This document shows, piece by piece, positions 44,380 through 53,033 of a stretch of 64,000 bases of DNA; the first letter of the stretch is position 1, and each line of letters starts with the position of its first letter. Below the pieces are notes generated by a model. It made no database searches. It saw nothing but the letters and a program-made list of their open reading frames with translations, and had not been told where the DNA came from. The position numbers and the translations under genes were made by a program. Location of the stretch: assembly GCF_903469665.1 (NCBI RefSeq), contig NZ_CAGKLC010000013.1, forward strand, positions 1-64,000, written 5' to 3'. The stretch comes from Flavobacterium sp. UGB4466 (GTDB lineage: Bacteria; Bacteroidota; Bacteroidia; Flavobacteriales; Flavobacteriaceae).

Positions 44380-44691
44380 TTGGGGCATATTGAGCTTAAT
44401 AACCTCCCGGGATATCGTTTATTAAATAATTTTAAACGAAGGAAAAGAGTGGAAAAGTTAAATGTCGAGAGATTAAAAAACAGTCTGGATTACTTGCAAA
44501 GCAAACAAAGGGAACTAAAAAGGCAAAATGAGGAAGATACCCGAACTCTCGAATCTCTCATAAAGTATTTAAAAAAAGACATGATTGATCAGTATAAATT
44601 AACCAAATACGATTTATACATCAAGCAGGATGTTAAGGATACGGAGACTTTTATCCATAGTGTGCAAAAAATAATAGAAGACAACCAGTAA
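44380..44691 (+). CDS. Small coiled-coil hypothetical protein (start uncertain)
   Basis: About 100 residues, strongly charged and helical, with a probable coiled coil in RLKNSLDYLQSKQRELKRQN. There is no ATG at the N-terminus: TTG 44380 or GTG near 44448 would be needed. A GGAGGA sequence at 44350-44355, unusual for this genome, lies before an 8-codon frame (ATG 44367) that overlaps the TTG region. It may be a real small gene with translational coupling or a chance frame. Confidence 0.4.
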   Translation: MGHIELNNLPGYRLLNNFKRRKRVEKLNVERLKNSLDYLQSKQRELKRQNEEDTRTLESLIKYLKKDMIDQYKLTKYDLYIKQDVKDTETFIHSVQKIIEDNQ

Positions 44692-44879
44692 GTTCTTCAA
44701 CCTTAGCGCATCATCAACCTCCCTGATTGTTATTTAAAAATCAATCAGTTAGAATCATTTTGGCATTATTTTTCTTCCTTTATACTTTAGGATGCTGCCA
44801 TTTTAGTTTTTAATTAAGAAATAAAAAAGTTCCTCTCCCAATTTCAATTCGTAAATTAGCGGTAACAAAATCGATTCGA

Positions 44880-45716
44880 ATGACAGTACTTACGTTTACC
44901 CTGATTATGATTCTTGGTGCTTTTTTAGCAGGTTTTATTGGCTCATTATCAGGTTTAGGTGGCGGGATTATCATAATTCCACTTTTAACAGTCGTTCTTG
45001 GCGTTGACATTCATTATGCAATTGGTGCGGCTCTGGTTTCCGTAATTGCAACTTCTTCAGGTTCAGCCGCAGCGTATGTGAGAGAAGGAATCACCAACAT
45101 GCGATTGGGTATTTTTCTGGAAATTGCCACTACAATAGGTGCTGTTTGCGGAGCCCTGCTTTCAACTATCGCTCCTACTTCGTTTATTGCCGTTTTATTT
45201 GGGCTAACTTTAATTTTCTCGGCTATCAATTCGCTTCGTAAAAAAGAAGAACATATTGTATTAGAATCTAGTCCTTTGGCTAAAAAACTAAAATTAGAAG
45301 GCACTTATCCCGCACACGATGGCAAAGTTATTCATTACGGAACTAAAAATGTTATAGGAGGTTTTAGTATGATGGGAATTGCCGGAATGATGTCCGGTTT
45401 ATTAGGAATTGGTTCCGGAGCTTTTAAAGTAATCGCCATGGACAATATTATGAGAGTTCCGTTTAAAGTTTCTACTACCACCAGTAATTTTATGATGGGA
45501 GTTACGGCAATGGCAAGTTCTGTCATTTACATTCAGAAAGGATACATCGAACCTGGAATCTGTATGCCTGTAGTGGTTGGTGTACTTTTTGGAGCGATGG
45601 CAGGAGCTAAAGTTCTCGTGAAAACAAATCCTAAGAAACTTAGAATATTCTTTGCCTGCCTCATCTTTGTATTGGCAGTAAATATGATCTATAACGGAAT
45701 TAATGGAAAAATCTAA
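44880..45716 (+). CDS. TauE/SafE-family anion exporter
   Basis: A 278-residue inner-membrane protein with about eight transmembrane helices. It shows the two inverted-repeat glycine signatures of the family, GSLSGLGGGIIIIPLL (N-half) and SGLLGIGSGAFKV (C-half). Family members move sulfite, sulfoacetate or other organosulfur anions. It overlaps or abuts a DUF1634 gene, a common Bacteroidota and archaeal pairing, so the two probably form one transporter. Confidence 0.9.
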   Translation: MTVLTFTLIMILGAFLAGFIGSLSGLGGGIIIIPLLTVVLGVDIHYAIGAALVSVIATSSGSAAAYVREGITNMRLGIFLEIATTIGAVCGALLSTIAPTSFIAVLFGLTLIFSAINSLRKKEEHIVLESSPLAKKLKLEGTYPAHDGKVIHYGTKNVIGGFSMMGIAGMMSGLLGIGSGAFKVIAMDNIMRVPFKVSTTTSNFMMGVTAMASSVIYIQKGYIEPGICMPVVVGVLFGAMAGAKVLVKTNPKKLRIFFACLIFVLAVNMIYNGINGKI

Positions 45717-45720
45717 GACT

Positions 45721-46110
45721 ATGCAACACGAAAAATTTGGAGAAAAAGATTTTCAAACCATTATCGGAAATTTATTGCGCTATGGCGTCTGGATTTCTTT
45801 ATCCGTAGCTTTTATTGGTGGAATTGTTTACTTACTGCATCATAGTGCAGACATTGAAAATTATTCGGCCTTTCATGAAAATGACCGTAATATCTTTGAA
45901 GTAATTTCGGCAATTTATCAGGGTGTAATTCAGGGAAACGGTGAATCTTTAATCTTTTTTGGAATTATTCTGCTTTTTCTAACTCCGGTTTTACGCGTTT
46001 TACTATCGCTTTTTTCGTTTTTACTGGAAAAGGATTATCTGTATGTAGGCATCACCTTAATTGTTATTGTGATTATTCTGATTAGCGTTTCCTTTGGTTT
46101 TTCTCATTAA
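45721..46110 (+). CDS. DUF1634 membrane protein, partner of TauE
   Basis: A 129-residue inner-membrane protein with three transmembrane helices (about 18-40, 75-100, 105-128) and the DUF1634 pattern, including LRYGVWISLSVAFIGGIVYL. It starts 4 bases after the TauE stop; an alternative ATG at 45703 would overlap TauE by 14 bases. It is assumed to be an accessory subunit of the transporter. Confidence 0.85.
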   Translation: MQHEKFGEKDFQTIIGNLLRYGVWISLSVAFIGGIVYLLHHSADIENYSAFHENDRNIFEVISAIYQGVIQGNGESLIFFGIILLFLTPVLRVLLSLFSFLLEKDYLYVGITLIVIVIILISVSFGFSH

Positions 46111-46126
46111 TTAATGGCTATAAGCC

Positions 46127-46362
46127 GTAAGCTTTAGGCTTTAGGCTTTCTTAATAACAACCAAACCCGACAGGTTTTAAAAACCTGTCAGGTTTACTAA
46201 GCGATAATACTCTACTAACCACGATAAGCATTGGGTTGTAGGCTTTCTAAAAAAGCATATTGCTTAAAGCCTAATGCTAAAAAGATACTAACCGCGATAA
46301 GCATTTGACAATAGGCTTAATAAGAAAGCATACTGCCTAGAGCTTAAAGCCTAAAGCCTAAA
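46127..46362. repeat. Compound repeat element between DUF1634 and LLM genes
   Basis: AGGCTTT heptamers on the left (about 46133-46150) and inverted AAAGCCT heptamers on the right (46343-46360) enclose two direct copies of a unit beginning ACTAACC-CGATAAGCATT (about 46213 and 46288). An intact terminator hairpin is at 46163. The right heptamers end 5 bases before the next ATG. Confidence 0.75.
46163..46195 (+). terminator. Terminator-type hairpin, 14/5 family
   Basis: AAACCCGACAGGTT / AACCTGTCAGGTTT, 14-bp arms with one mismatch and a 5-nt loop, downstream of the TauE-DUF1634 operon. Confidence 0.75.
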
Positions 46363-46367
46363 AAAAA

Positions 46368-47390
46368 ATGGAAATAGGAATTGACAGTTTCGCTTCGGCG
46401 ATGTATGGAGACCACAATACCTTAAGCAGTGTTGATGCAATGGAACAGCTGCTGCAAAGAATCGAGCTGGCAGATCAGGCCGGACTTGATGTTTTTGGAA
46501 TTGGTGAACATCATAAAAAAGAATTTTTAGATTCGGCAACTGCTGTGATTTTAAGTGCTGCGGCGGCGCGAACCAAACGCATTCGATTGTCAAGTGCCGT
46601 TTCGGTTCTAAGTGCTGCCGATCCGGTAAGAGTTTATCAAAATTTTGCAACACTTGATTTAATTTCAAAAGGAAGAGCCGAAATTGTAGTAGGCCGTGGG
46701 TCTTCCATTGAAGCTTACCCCCTTTTTGGTTTTAATCTGAATGATTACGATGAACTTTTTAAAGAAAAATTAGACCTCTTACTTCAAATTAGAGACAATG
46801 AATTTGTGACCTGGTCGGGAAAATTTCGCCCTTCCATAAATAATCTTCCGGTTTATCCCAGAGCTTTGCAAGAAAAACTTCCTGTATGGTTGGGTGTCGG
46901 CGGAACTCCTGAATCGTTTATCCGGGCCGGATCTTTAGGGCTTCCTTTGATGGTCGCAGTTATTGGTGGTCAGACTCATCGTTTTCGTCCTTTAGTTGAT
47001 TTGTATCGCGAAGCAGGGAAAGCAGCCGGTTATCTGCCCGAAGAACTTCAGGTAGGTTTACATTCACCCGGATTTGCAGCAAGCACTACCGCAAAAGCCA
47101 TTGAAGAATATTATCCCGGTTATGCTGAACTTTGGACAAAATTAGGTCTGGAACGCGGTTGGCCGCCCGTGACCAGAGCCAAATTTGACGGATTGATTGA
47201 CGATCAGGGTGTACTGATTGTGGGAGATCCGGAACGCATTGCTGATAAAATTTTGCGTCACAGCGAATCTCTTGGCGGTATTTCAAGATTCACCTTTCAA
47301 ATGGACAATGCAGGTCTCACGCATACACAGCTCATGAATGCGATCGAACTTATAGGAGCAAAAGTAATTCCGCTTATTAGTAAAGGGTAG
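46368..47390 (+). CDS. LLM-class flavin-dependent oxidoreductase
   Basis: A 340-residue luciferase-like monooxygenase: MEIGIDSFASAM, GLDVFGIGEHHKKEF, RIRLSSAVSVLSAADPVRVYQNFATLD and GRAEIVVGRGSSIEA are family hallmarks. It would use reduced FMN or F420-type flavin with oxygen; the substrate is unknown. No flavin reductase is adjacent. Its leader is the right-hand heptamer array of the preceding repeat element. It ends before a bidirectional hairpin shared with the convergent receptor gene. Confidence 0.92.
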   Translation: MEIGIDSFASAMYGDHNTLSSVDAMEQLLQRIELADQAGLDVFGIGEHHKKEFLDSATAVILSAAAARTKRIRLSSAVSVLSAADPVRVYQNFATLDLISKGRAEIVVGRGSSIEAYPLFGFNLNDYDELFKEKLDLLLQIRDNEFVTWSGKFRPSINNLPVYPRALQEKLPVWLGVGGTPESFIRAGSLGLPLMVAVIGGQTHRFRPLVDLYREAGKAAGYLPEELQVGLHSPGFAASTTAKAIEEYYPGYAELWTKLGLERGWPPVTRAKFDGLIDDQGVLIVGDPERIADKILRHSESLGGISRFTFQMDNAGLTHTQLMNAIELIGAKVIPLISKG

Positions 47391-47445
47391 TTTTTTACCA
47401 CAGATTGTACCGATTAAAAGATTTTCTTATTTCGTAATAACAAAT

Positions 47446-47478
47446 AAACCCAACAGATTGTAAAAATCTGTTGGGTTT
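47446..47478. terminator. Bidirectional terminator, 14/5 family
   Basis: AAACCCAACAGATT / AATCTGTTGGGTTT, perfect 14-bp arms with a 5-nt loop (GTAAA). It lies between the convergent LLM and receptor genes. Confidence 0.8.
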
Positions 47479-47529
47479 ACTTTTAAACACTTAGAACCTT
47501 AGCACCTCAGCGCCTTAGTACCTAAAAAA

Positions 47530-49920
47530 TCAGAACTTATACGTTACCCCCACTCTAAAATTTCTTGGTGCTTCTGTTTGCCAATAGTAAGCAGAAAGCC
47601 ATTCATAGTAAGATCCACTGTACAGGTATTTGTCCAGAATATTAAACACATTTGCTGTAACCTTAAACTTCCCGGTTTCATAAGATAAACCTCCATCCAG
47701 TTTAAAATAGTTGGGTAAGCTGATACCTCCTACACTCCAACTGTCCGTTTGACGGCCTGCAAGATAAGTCCCTCCTATAGAAGCCCCCAGTCCTTTTAAC
47801 TTTCCGCTTTGAATGCTGTAGTTCAACCACGCATTTGCACTATGCTTAGCAAATCCCGGTACAACTGAACCCACCGTTATTTTTGGAATAACCGAACTTG
47901 TTACTATAGATTCTGTAAAAGCATAATTAGCAACAAGATTAAGTCCGTCTAATAACCTTCCTCTAATGTCAAATTCAATACCCTCCGCTCTTTTTTCTCC
48001 TAAAACAATTTTATAAATATCATTTGGTCCGTTCGTTGGATCGGCAGCAAGTTCATTCTGTTTTACGATTCTATAAGCTGCTAATGTAGTACTCCACGAT
48101 CCGTCAAACCAATCTTTCTTAATTCCAAATTCCACATTATTTCCAGTTATCGGTTTTACCTGATCACCATTTTTAATAATTCCGGACTGCGGTATAAATG
48201 CCTGATCGTACAAACCATAAAGAGCTAAATTATCGGTCACAGAATAACTAAATCCTACACGTGGTGTAATATGACTATCAGATTCAATTGTTCCCCAACT
48301 GTTTTGGCTAATCCAGGTATATCGTGCTGCAAGAGTCAATCTCAATTTATTCTCAAAGAAACCAAGTTCATCCTGAATATAACCTGCTGCGTATTCTTGT
48401 GTTAATTTACCACCAGCTCTGACTGAAAGCGGTGTTGTACGATTGAAAACGGGAAAACCGTTAGAAGGCGTCCCGTAATTTGGATTGTAAACATTAAATG
48501 GATTTGCAGCTGTATCAAGATCATGAGACTGTCCCCAATCTGCCATATAATCTTTACTTCCTAAATCTACACCGCCTAATAGTTTATGCGTAACTTTTCC
48601 GGTATTGAACTTCCCGTTTATGAATATCTGCCCCAAATACATATTACTTTCTGCATCCCAGATACCTACGTTTCTGATAATATTCCCTTTTCCAAGAGCA
48701 TTTTCACTTGAACCAATGGCACTAGGCCATGAACTGTACCCTTGCTGAATGTATTTGAAATAAGAAGTTTGTGCTGTCAGTTTCCAGTTGTCATCAAACT
48801 TGTGCTCAAACATAAGATATCCGCTATGATCCTGAATATTAGTATCCGGTATACCCGGTTGTGTCAAAGTAAATCCAACCGGTAATGTGGCATATCCTTC
48901 AGTTTTAGGTCCAAAGACATAATAAGATCCTACCTCAGTCATGTTGGCATACTGAAAGTTGTACTCTGCTGTAATTTTTGTTTTATCATCAACCTGATAC
49001 GTGATTACCGGAGCAATTACATAGCGGTTATTGTGTTCAAATGCACGATGCGCACCTCTGTTTTGGGCAGCAGCATTAAAACGATACAATAGCTTTCCTT
49101 TTTTATCCAGTTTCCCATCAAGATCGATACTCGCTCTGTAAAAATCATAGCTTCCCGCCATTACACTGGCTTCTCCTTTTGTAATTCCGGTTGGTTTTTT
49201 AGTCACTACGTTATACAAACCACTTGGATCACCAACGGAAAGCATAAATCCTGCAGGTCCTTTCACAAACTCAATATGATCTACAAAACTCATATCTTCC
49301 GTAAGCGGTCCCCAGGAAGAAGAAACTACGTTGAAACCATTACGGAACGCCTGAACCTGTGAACCACGCATTTTTATATTCGTATACAAATCTCCCCAGT
49401 GCTCAGAACGTATTGCCCCACTCACATTTCGAATTACTCCGTCACTCATACTTACAATCTGTTGATCTTTTAATGTCTGACCACTCACAATCTGAATATT
49501 TTGTGGAATTTCCAATACAGGTGTTTGAAGACGTAAGGATAAAGAAGGCTTGTCTTGCTTGTATTTGTTTTTAGTAATTACCACTTCATCCAAATCTTCC
49601 TGGCTCTCCGAAAGCATGAAGTTTTTAGTTGTCGTTTGCTTTGATGTCACTGTAATTCTGTCTTCAACGGGACGAATTCCAACTGCACTAATGCTGATAG
49701 TATAACTGGCAGGTTTAACATTTTTAATTTCGTACTGTCCGTGTTCGTTCGTAATAGCACTGTACCTTGTTCCTCTAAGAGCAACAGCAACATTTTCTGC
49801 CGGCACATTTCCGGTTAAGGAAACTCTTCCGATTACTTTTCCGTGTTCCTGCCCCATCATCACTAATGAGTTTAGGAAAATCAGAAAAAATAAAACTTTT
49901 TTTATTCTCATGGTATTCAT
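47530..49920 (-). CDS. TonB-dependent siderophore receptor
   Basis: A 796-residue outer-membrane receptor. The signal ends MMGQ at about 24, then a CarboxypepD_reg-like domain (about 28-105). The plug contains PVLEIPQNIQIVSGQTLKDQ, IRNVSGAIRSEHWGDLYTNI and FVKGPAGFMLSVGDPSGLYN. The barrel ends APRNFRVGVTYKF. The QNIQIV and GDPSGLYNVVTKKP segments are those of FhuE/FpvA-type ferric siderophore receptors. A Fur-like box and a TACTTTTG -7 element lie upstream on its strand, which supports iron control. A second Met at residue 4 is an alternative start. Confidence 0.92.
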   Translation of the reverse strand: MNTMRIKKVLFFLIFLNSLVMMGQEHGKVIGRVSLTGNVPAENVAVALRGTRYSAITNEHGQYEIKNVKPASYTISISAVGIRPVEDRITVTSKQTTTKNFMLSESQEDLDEVVITKNKYKQDKPSLSLRLQTPVLEIPQNIQIVSGQTLKDQQIVSMSDGVIRNVSGAIRSEHWGDLYTNIKMRGSQVQAFRNGFNVVSSSWGPLTEDMSFVDHIEFVKGPAGFMLSVGDPSGLYNVVTKKPTGITKGEASVMAGSYDFYRASIDLDGKLDKKGKLLYRFNAAAQNRGAHRAFEHNNRYVIAPVITYQVDDKTKITAEYNFQYANMTEVGSYYVFGPKTEGYATLPVGFTLTQPGIPDTNIQDHSGYLMFEHKFDDNWKLTAQTSYFKYIQQGYSSWPSAIGSSENALGKGNIIRNVGIWDAESNMYLGQIFINGKFNTGKVTHKLLGGVDLGSKDYMADWGQSHDLDTAANPFNVYNPNYGTPSNGFPVFNRTTPLSVRAGGKLTQEYAAGYIQDELGFFENKLRLTLAARYTWISQNSWGTIESDSHITPRVGFSYSVTDNLALYGLYDQAFIPQSGIIKNGDQVKPITGNNVEFGIKKDWFDGSWSTTLAAYRIVKQNELAADPTNGPNDIYKIVLGEKRAEGIEFDIRGRLLDGLNLVANYAFTESIVTSSVIPKITVGSVVPGFAKHSANAWLNYSIQSGKLKGLGASIGGTYLAGRQTDSWSVGGISLPNYFKLDGGLSYETGKFKVTANVFNILDKYLYSGSYYEWLSAYYWQTEAPRNFRVGVTYKF

Positions 49921-49951
49921 TATTATTTTTTATTGGTTTTTATATCGCTGG

Positions 49952-50005
49952 CAAAAGTAAGGGCTAAAACATTTTTTTGCAAATTATTTTTAATTATTCT
50001 AAATA
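49952..50005 (-). promoter_or_regulatory. Receptor promoter with Fur-like box
   Basis: The minus-strand -7 element TACTTTTG (49959-49952) is preceded at 50005-49981 by a sequence starting TATTTAGAATAATTAAAAAT. It closely resembles the box at 63841 (TATTTAGAACTAATTTAAAT) in front of the ECF sigma gene. Confidence 0.55.
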
Positions 50006-50122
50006 AATATAATTAAAAACCAAATCCTTGAATATCACCTCAAGACCTATCATTTTGGATTATAAAATCATCAATAGTAAATAACTCTGCTTATCTTTAA
50101 GGACAAAAACACAATCTCAATT

Positions 50123-51403
50123 ATGAATCACACTAACACAATCAAAAAAGTAGCTATTGTGGGATACAACCGTATTCCGTTTGCAAGAGCTAATACTGCC
50201 TACGCCGAAGTTGGAAATCAACAAATGATGACCGCTGCTCTTGATGGTCTTGTCACCCAATACAATCTGAAAGGAAAATTAATCGGTGAAGTTGCCGGAG
50301 GGGCCGTAATCAAACATACTTATGATAATAATCTAATGAGGGAATGTGTCCTGAAAACAACACTAGATCCCGCTACTCCTGCCTGCGACTTGCAGCAGGC
50401 CTGTGATACCGGAATCGAAAGTGCTATTTATATTGCCAACAAAATTGCACTAGGGCAAATTGAATGCGGAATTGCCGGAGGTGTTGATTCTATAAGTGAT
50501 ATTCCGATGGCGGTGAGCGATAAACTTCGGAAAATTCTACTCCATGTCAGAAATGCAAAATCGTTAATGGAGAAAATAAAATTCTTTCTAAAAATCCGTC
50601 CTAAAGATTTGGCCCCGCTGGTTCCCAAGAATGAAGAAGTTCAAACCGGACTTTCAATGGGAGGTCACACCGAAATCACTGCCAAACATTACAAAATCTC
50701 TCGGGAAGATCAGGACAACTTTGCGCTTAAAAGTCATCTGAATATGGCGAAAGCATACGATGACGGCTTTTTTGACGATATGATTACTCCCTTCCACGGA
50801 CTTGACAGGGACAATAATTTAAGAAAAGACAGCACGCTCGAAAAATTGGCCAGGCTAAAACCAGCCTTTGACAAAATCAATGGAACCTTAACGGCAGGAA
50901 ATTCAACTCCGTTAACAGATGGCGCTTCCTGCATTCTTTTAGCCAGTGAGGAATGGGCAAAAGAACATGATCTGCCCATTTTAGCTTACATCACCTTTGC
51001 TGAAATTGCTGCCATCGAATATGTCAAGAACCAGCAGAATCTTCTATTGGCTCCTTTGTTTGCTGTCAGCCGCATGCTTGATAAAGCAAGTTTGACCTTA
51101 CAGGATTTTGATTATTACGAAATTCACGAAGCTTTTGCCGCTCAGGTTTTAGCCACTCTGAAAATCTGGGAGAGTCCTGAACTAAGTACTCAAATTGGAC
51201 TTCCTAAAACCCTTGGAGCAATCGATCGCGAAAAACTAAATGTGAAAGGAAGCAGTCTTGCAGCAGCACATCCCTTTGCTGCCACAGGAGGTCGTATCAT
51301 TGGTGTTATGGCTAAACTGTTAAACGAAAAAGGATCCGGACGCGGACTAATTTCAATCTGCGCCGCCGGAGGACAAGGCGTGACCATGATAATCGAAAAA
51401 TAA
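50123..51403 (+). CDS. Acetyl-CoA acyltransferase (thiolase, FadI-like)
   Basis: A 426-residue thiolase. The nucleophilic Cys94 lies in QQACDTGIES, then the catalytic His in YEIHEAFAAQ, the second His in AAAHPFAATGGR, and the activating Cys in CAAGGQG. The length and MGGHTEITAKHYKISREDQD segment resemble FadI-type 3-ketoacyl-CoA thiolases or acetyl-CoA C-acetyltransferases. It acts in the cytosol in beta-oxidation or short-chain acyl condensation. It is alone here, without a FadJ/FadB partner, and is followed by its own terminator. Confidence 0.93.
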   Translation: MNHTNTIKKVAIVGYNRIPFARANTAYAEVGNQQMMTAALDGLVTQYNLKGKLIGEVAGGAVIKHTYDNNLMRECVLKTTLDPATPACDLQQACDTGIESAIYIANKIALGQIECGIAGGVDSISDIPMAVSDKLRKILLHVRNAKSLMEKIKFFLKIRPKDLAPLVPKNEEVQTGLSMGGHTEITAKHYKISREDQDNFALKSHLNMAKAYDDGFFDDMITPFHGLDRDNNLRKDSTLEKLARLKPAFDKINGTLTAGNSTPLTDGASCILLASEEWAKEHDLPILAYITFAEIAAIEYVKNQQNLLLAPLFAVSRMLDKASLTLQDFDYYEIHEAFAAQVLATLKIWESPELSTQIGLPKTLGAIDREKLNVKGSSLAAAHPFAATGGRIIGVMAKLLNEKGSGRGLISICAAGGQGVTMIIEK

Positions 51404-51426
51404 TTATTCCTATCGTTACAAACAAC

Positions 51427-51459
51427 AAACCGGACAGGTTACTAAAACCTGTCCGGTTT
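51427..51459 (+). terminator. Thiolase terminator, 14/5 family
   Basis: AAACCGGACAGGTT / AACCTGTCCGGTTT, perfect 14-bp arms with a 5-nt loop, followed by ATTGTTT. Confidence 0.82.
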
Positions 51460-51549
51460 ATTGTTTAAAAAAATTAAAACTGTAACAAAATCAAAATAAA
51501 AGTCTCTATAGTATAAAAAACGCTAATCCATTAATCCAAACCTTACTAC

Positions 51550-52650
51550 ATGAGAACTTTAAAACTTACCACTTTACTCATTTTCACTTTCTTTTCATTT
51601 TCGAAAATAAATGCTCAGACCACTCCAAACGACAGCATAAAACTGGATTACACTAAAATCTACTCGCTGGCTTTAGATGGGAATCCAAAATCAGCTTTGC
51701 CACTATTGGAAATCGATCCCAATAAAAAAATAGCGGATAAAGACTCAAAATTCAAAACCAACTTTGAAAACCGATTTAAGTTTGCAGAAGACAAAAGTGA
51801 TTTTCTGGAAACGCGAAAATCAAAAATAGATCAGTTGTTAAAGATTTACAGAGATTACTGGCGTTTCTCTTTCTTAAACAAAGAAAAGAAAACCGATACA
51901 CTGATCCTGAAAAACGTTTCGAATTTTCTTAAAACGAATTTTCCGTCTGCCAAAAACCTAACGATTAACGAAGACAGTATCAATGTCTATCAAAAAAAAT
52001 ACATCGCAAGTTTAGGTTATCATACGACCGGATTTGGAAAAACGGGAGGTTTATATGACTTACTGGTTTGGAAAACAGAAAAAGACACCATCTATAAAGT
52101 TACCTATGATGGAAAAGAAACTCCAATTAAAATCTATTTTATGGACGATTTTGTCACCCTGGGCTGGAGCGAATATGCTACTCTGGGACGCTATTATCCT
52201 GCGGGCTGGGCCACAAAAGAAGCTTTGTTTTGCGTAAAAAAAGCCTATGACTTAAAATCGGAAAATTTTAGAGTAAGCTACATTGGTCACGAAGGAAGAC
52301 ACTTTGCCGATTATAAACTATTCCCAAAATTAAAAGGTGTTGGTTCTGCCGATCTGGAATACAGAGGAAAATTAACTGAAGTTTCTCTTTATTCTCAGGA
52401 AGGTCTGCTGAAACGATTGCAGTTTTTTATCAATACCGGAAACTATGATAGCGATAATGGTCATTCAATTGCCGCTTATTGCGTGATAAGAGATTTATCA
52501 AGAGTTTTGTTTGGAAACGATTTCGAAAAGGACATCAACAAATGGAAAGCAATTCCGGCAAGCAAAATAAATGAAGCTGCTGCTAAACTGCTGGCCGAAA
52601 ATACAAAGGCACTTGAGAAAATCCCGAATGTAGAGAAATTCATCAAATAG
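51550..52650 (+). CDS. Secreted putative zinc metallopeptidase (HEGRH)
   Basis: A 366-residue exported protein (signal ending KINAQ at about 23). I do not recognise the family. The motif HEGRH at 247-251 is followed by Glu270 and Glu277 in DLEYRGKLTE, a spacing compatible with a gluzincin third ligand. The flanking text RVSYIGHEGRHFADYKLFP and a preceding aromatic segment LGWSEYATLGRYYPAGW support a folded active-site region. There is no lipobox. It is probably monocistronic, after the thiolase terminator. The peptidase role is inference. Confidence 0.8.
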   Translation: MRTLKLTTLLIFTFFSFSKINAQTTPNDSIKLDYTKIYSLALDGNPKSALPLLEIDPNKKIADKDSKFKTNFENRFKFAEDKSDFLETRKSKIDQLLKIYRDYWRFSFLNKEKKTDTLILKNVSNFLKTNFPSAKNLTINEDSINVYQKKYIASLGYHTTGFGKTGGLYDLLVWKTEKDTIYKVTYDGKETPIKIYFMDDFVTLGWSEYATLGRYYPAGWATKEALFCVKKAYDLKSENFRVSYIGHEGRHFADYKLFPKLKGVGSADLEYRGKLTEVSLYSQEGLLKRLQFFINTGNYDSDNGHSIAAYCVIRDLSRVLFGNDFEKDINKWKAIPASKINEAAAKLLAENTKALEKIPNVEKFIK

Positions 52651-52665
52651 TACTTACAGAAGGTA

Positions 52666-52871
52666 TGAAAAACACTTAACCCATAGAAACATAGATTTAT
52701 ATATTCAATACGTAAAGGAAACTTATTTCCTTCACATAGGATTTCCTAACTAATTGAAACAAAACACACCATTCCAATTAGAAAATCTATGTTTCCAGGT
52801 GTTTAATAATAATCAAAAAAAAATCTGCTAAATCTGCGTGAAAAACACTTAACCCATAGAAACATAGATTT
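52666..52871. repeat. 33-bp direct repeats with an inverted copy, left of sdhA
   Basis: Identical 33-mers at 52666-52698 and 52839-52871, containing CCATAGAAACATAGATTT, with an inverted partial copy (AAATCTATGTTTC) at 52783-52795. The rest of 52651-53033 holds no gene. Confidence 0.85.
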
Positions 52872-53033
52872 GTATGCTAAACTCCTAACCCAATTATTTT
52901 GAATTGCAATATACCGTTCAAATAATAGTTTTTTCTTTACAAAAAATCATTTTTTTATAGTAAATTAGACCTCCTTTATAAATCAAGTCACTTATAAAAT
53001 TTGTGTATAAATTCATTTTAAACTAAAATAAAA

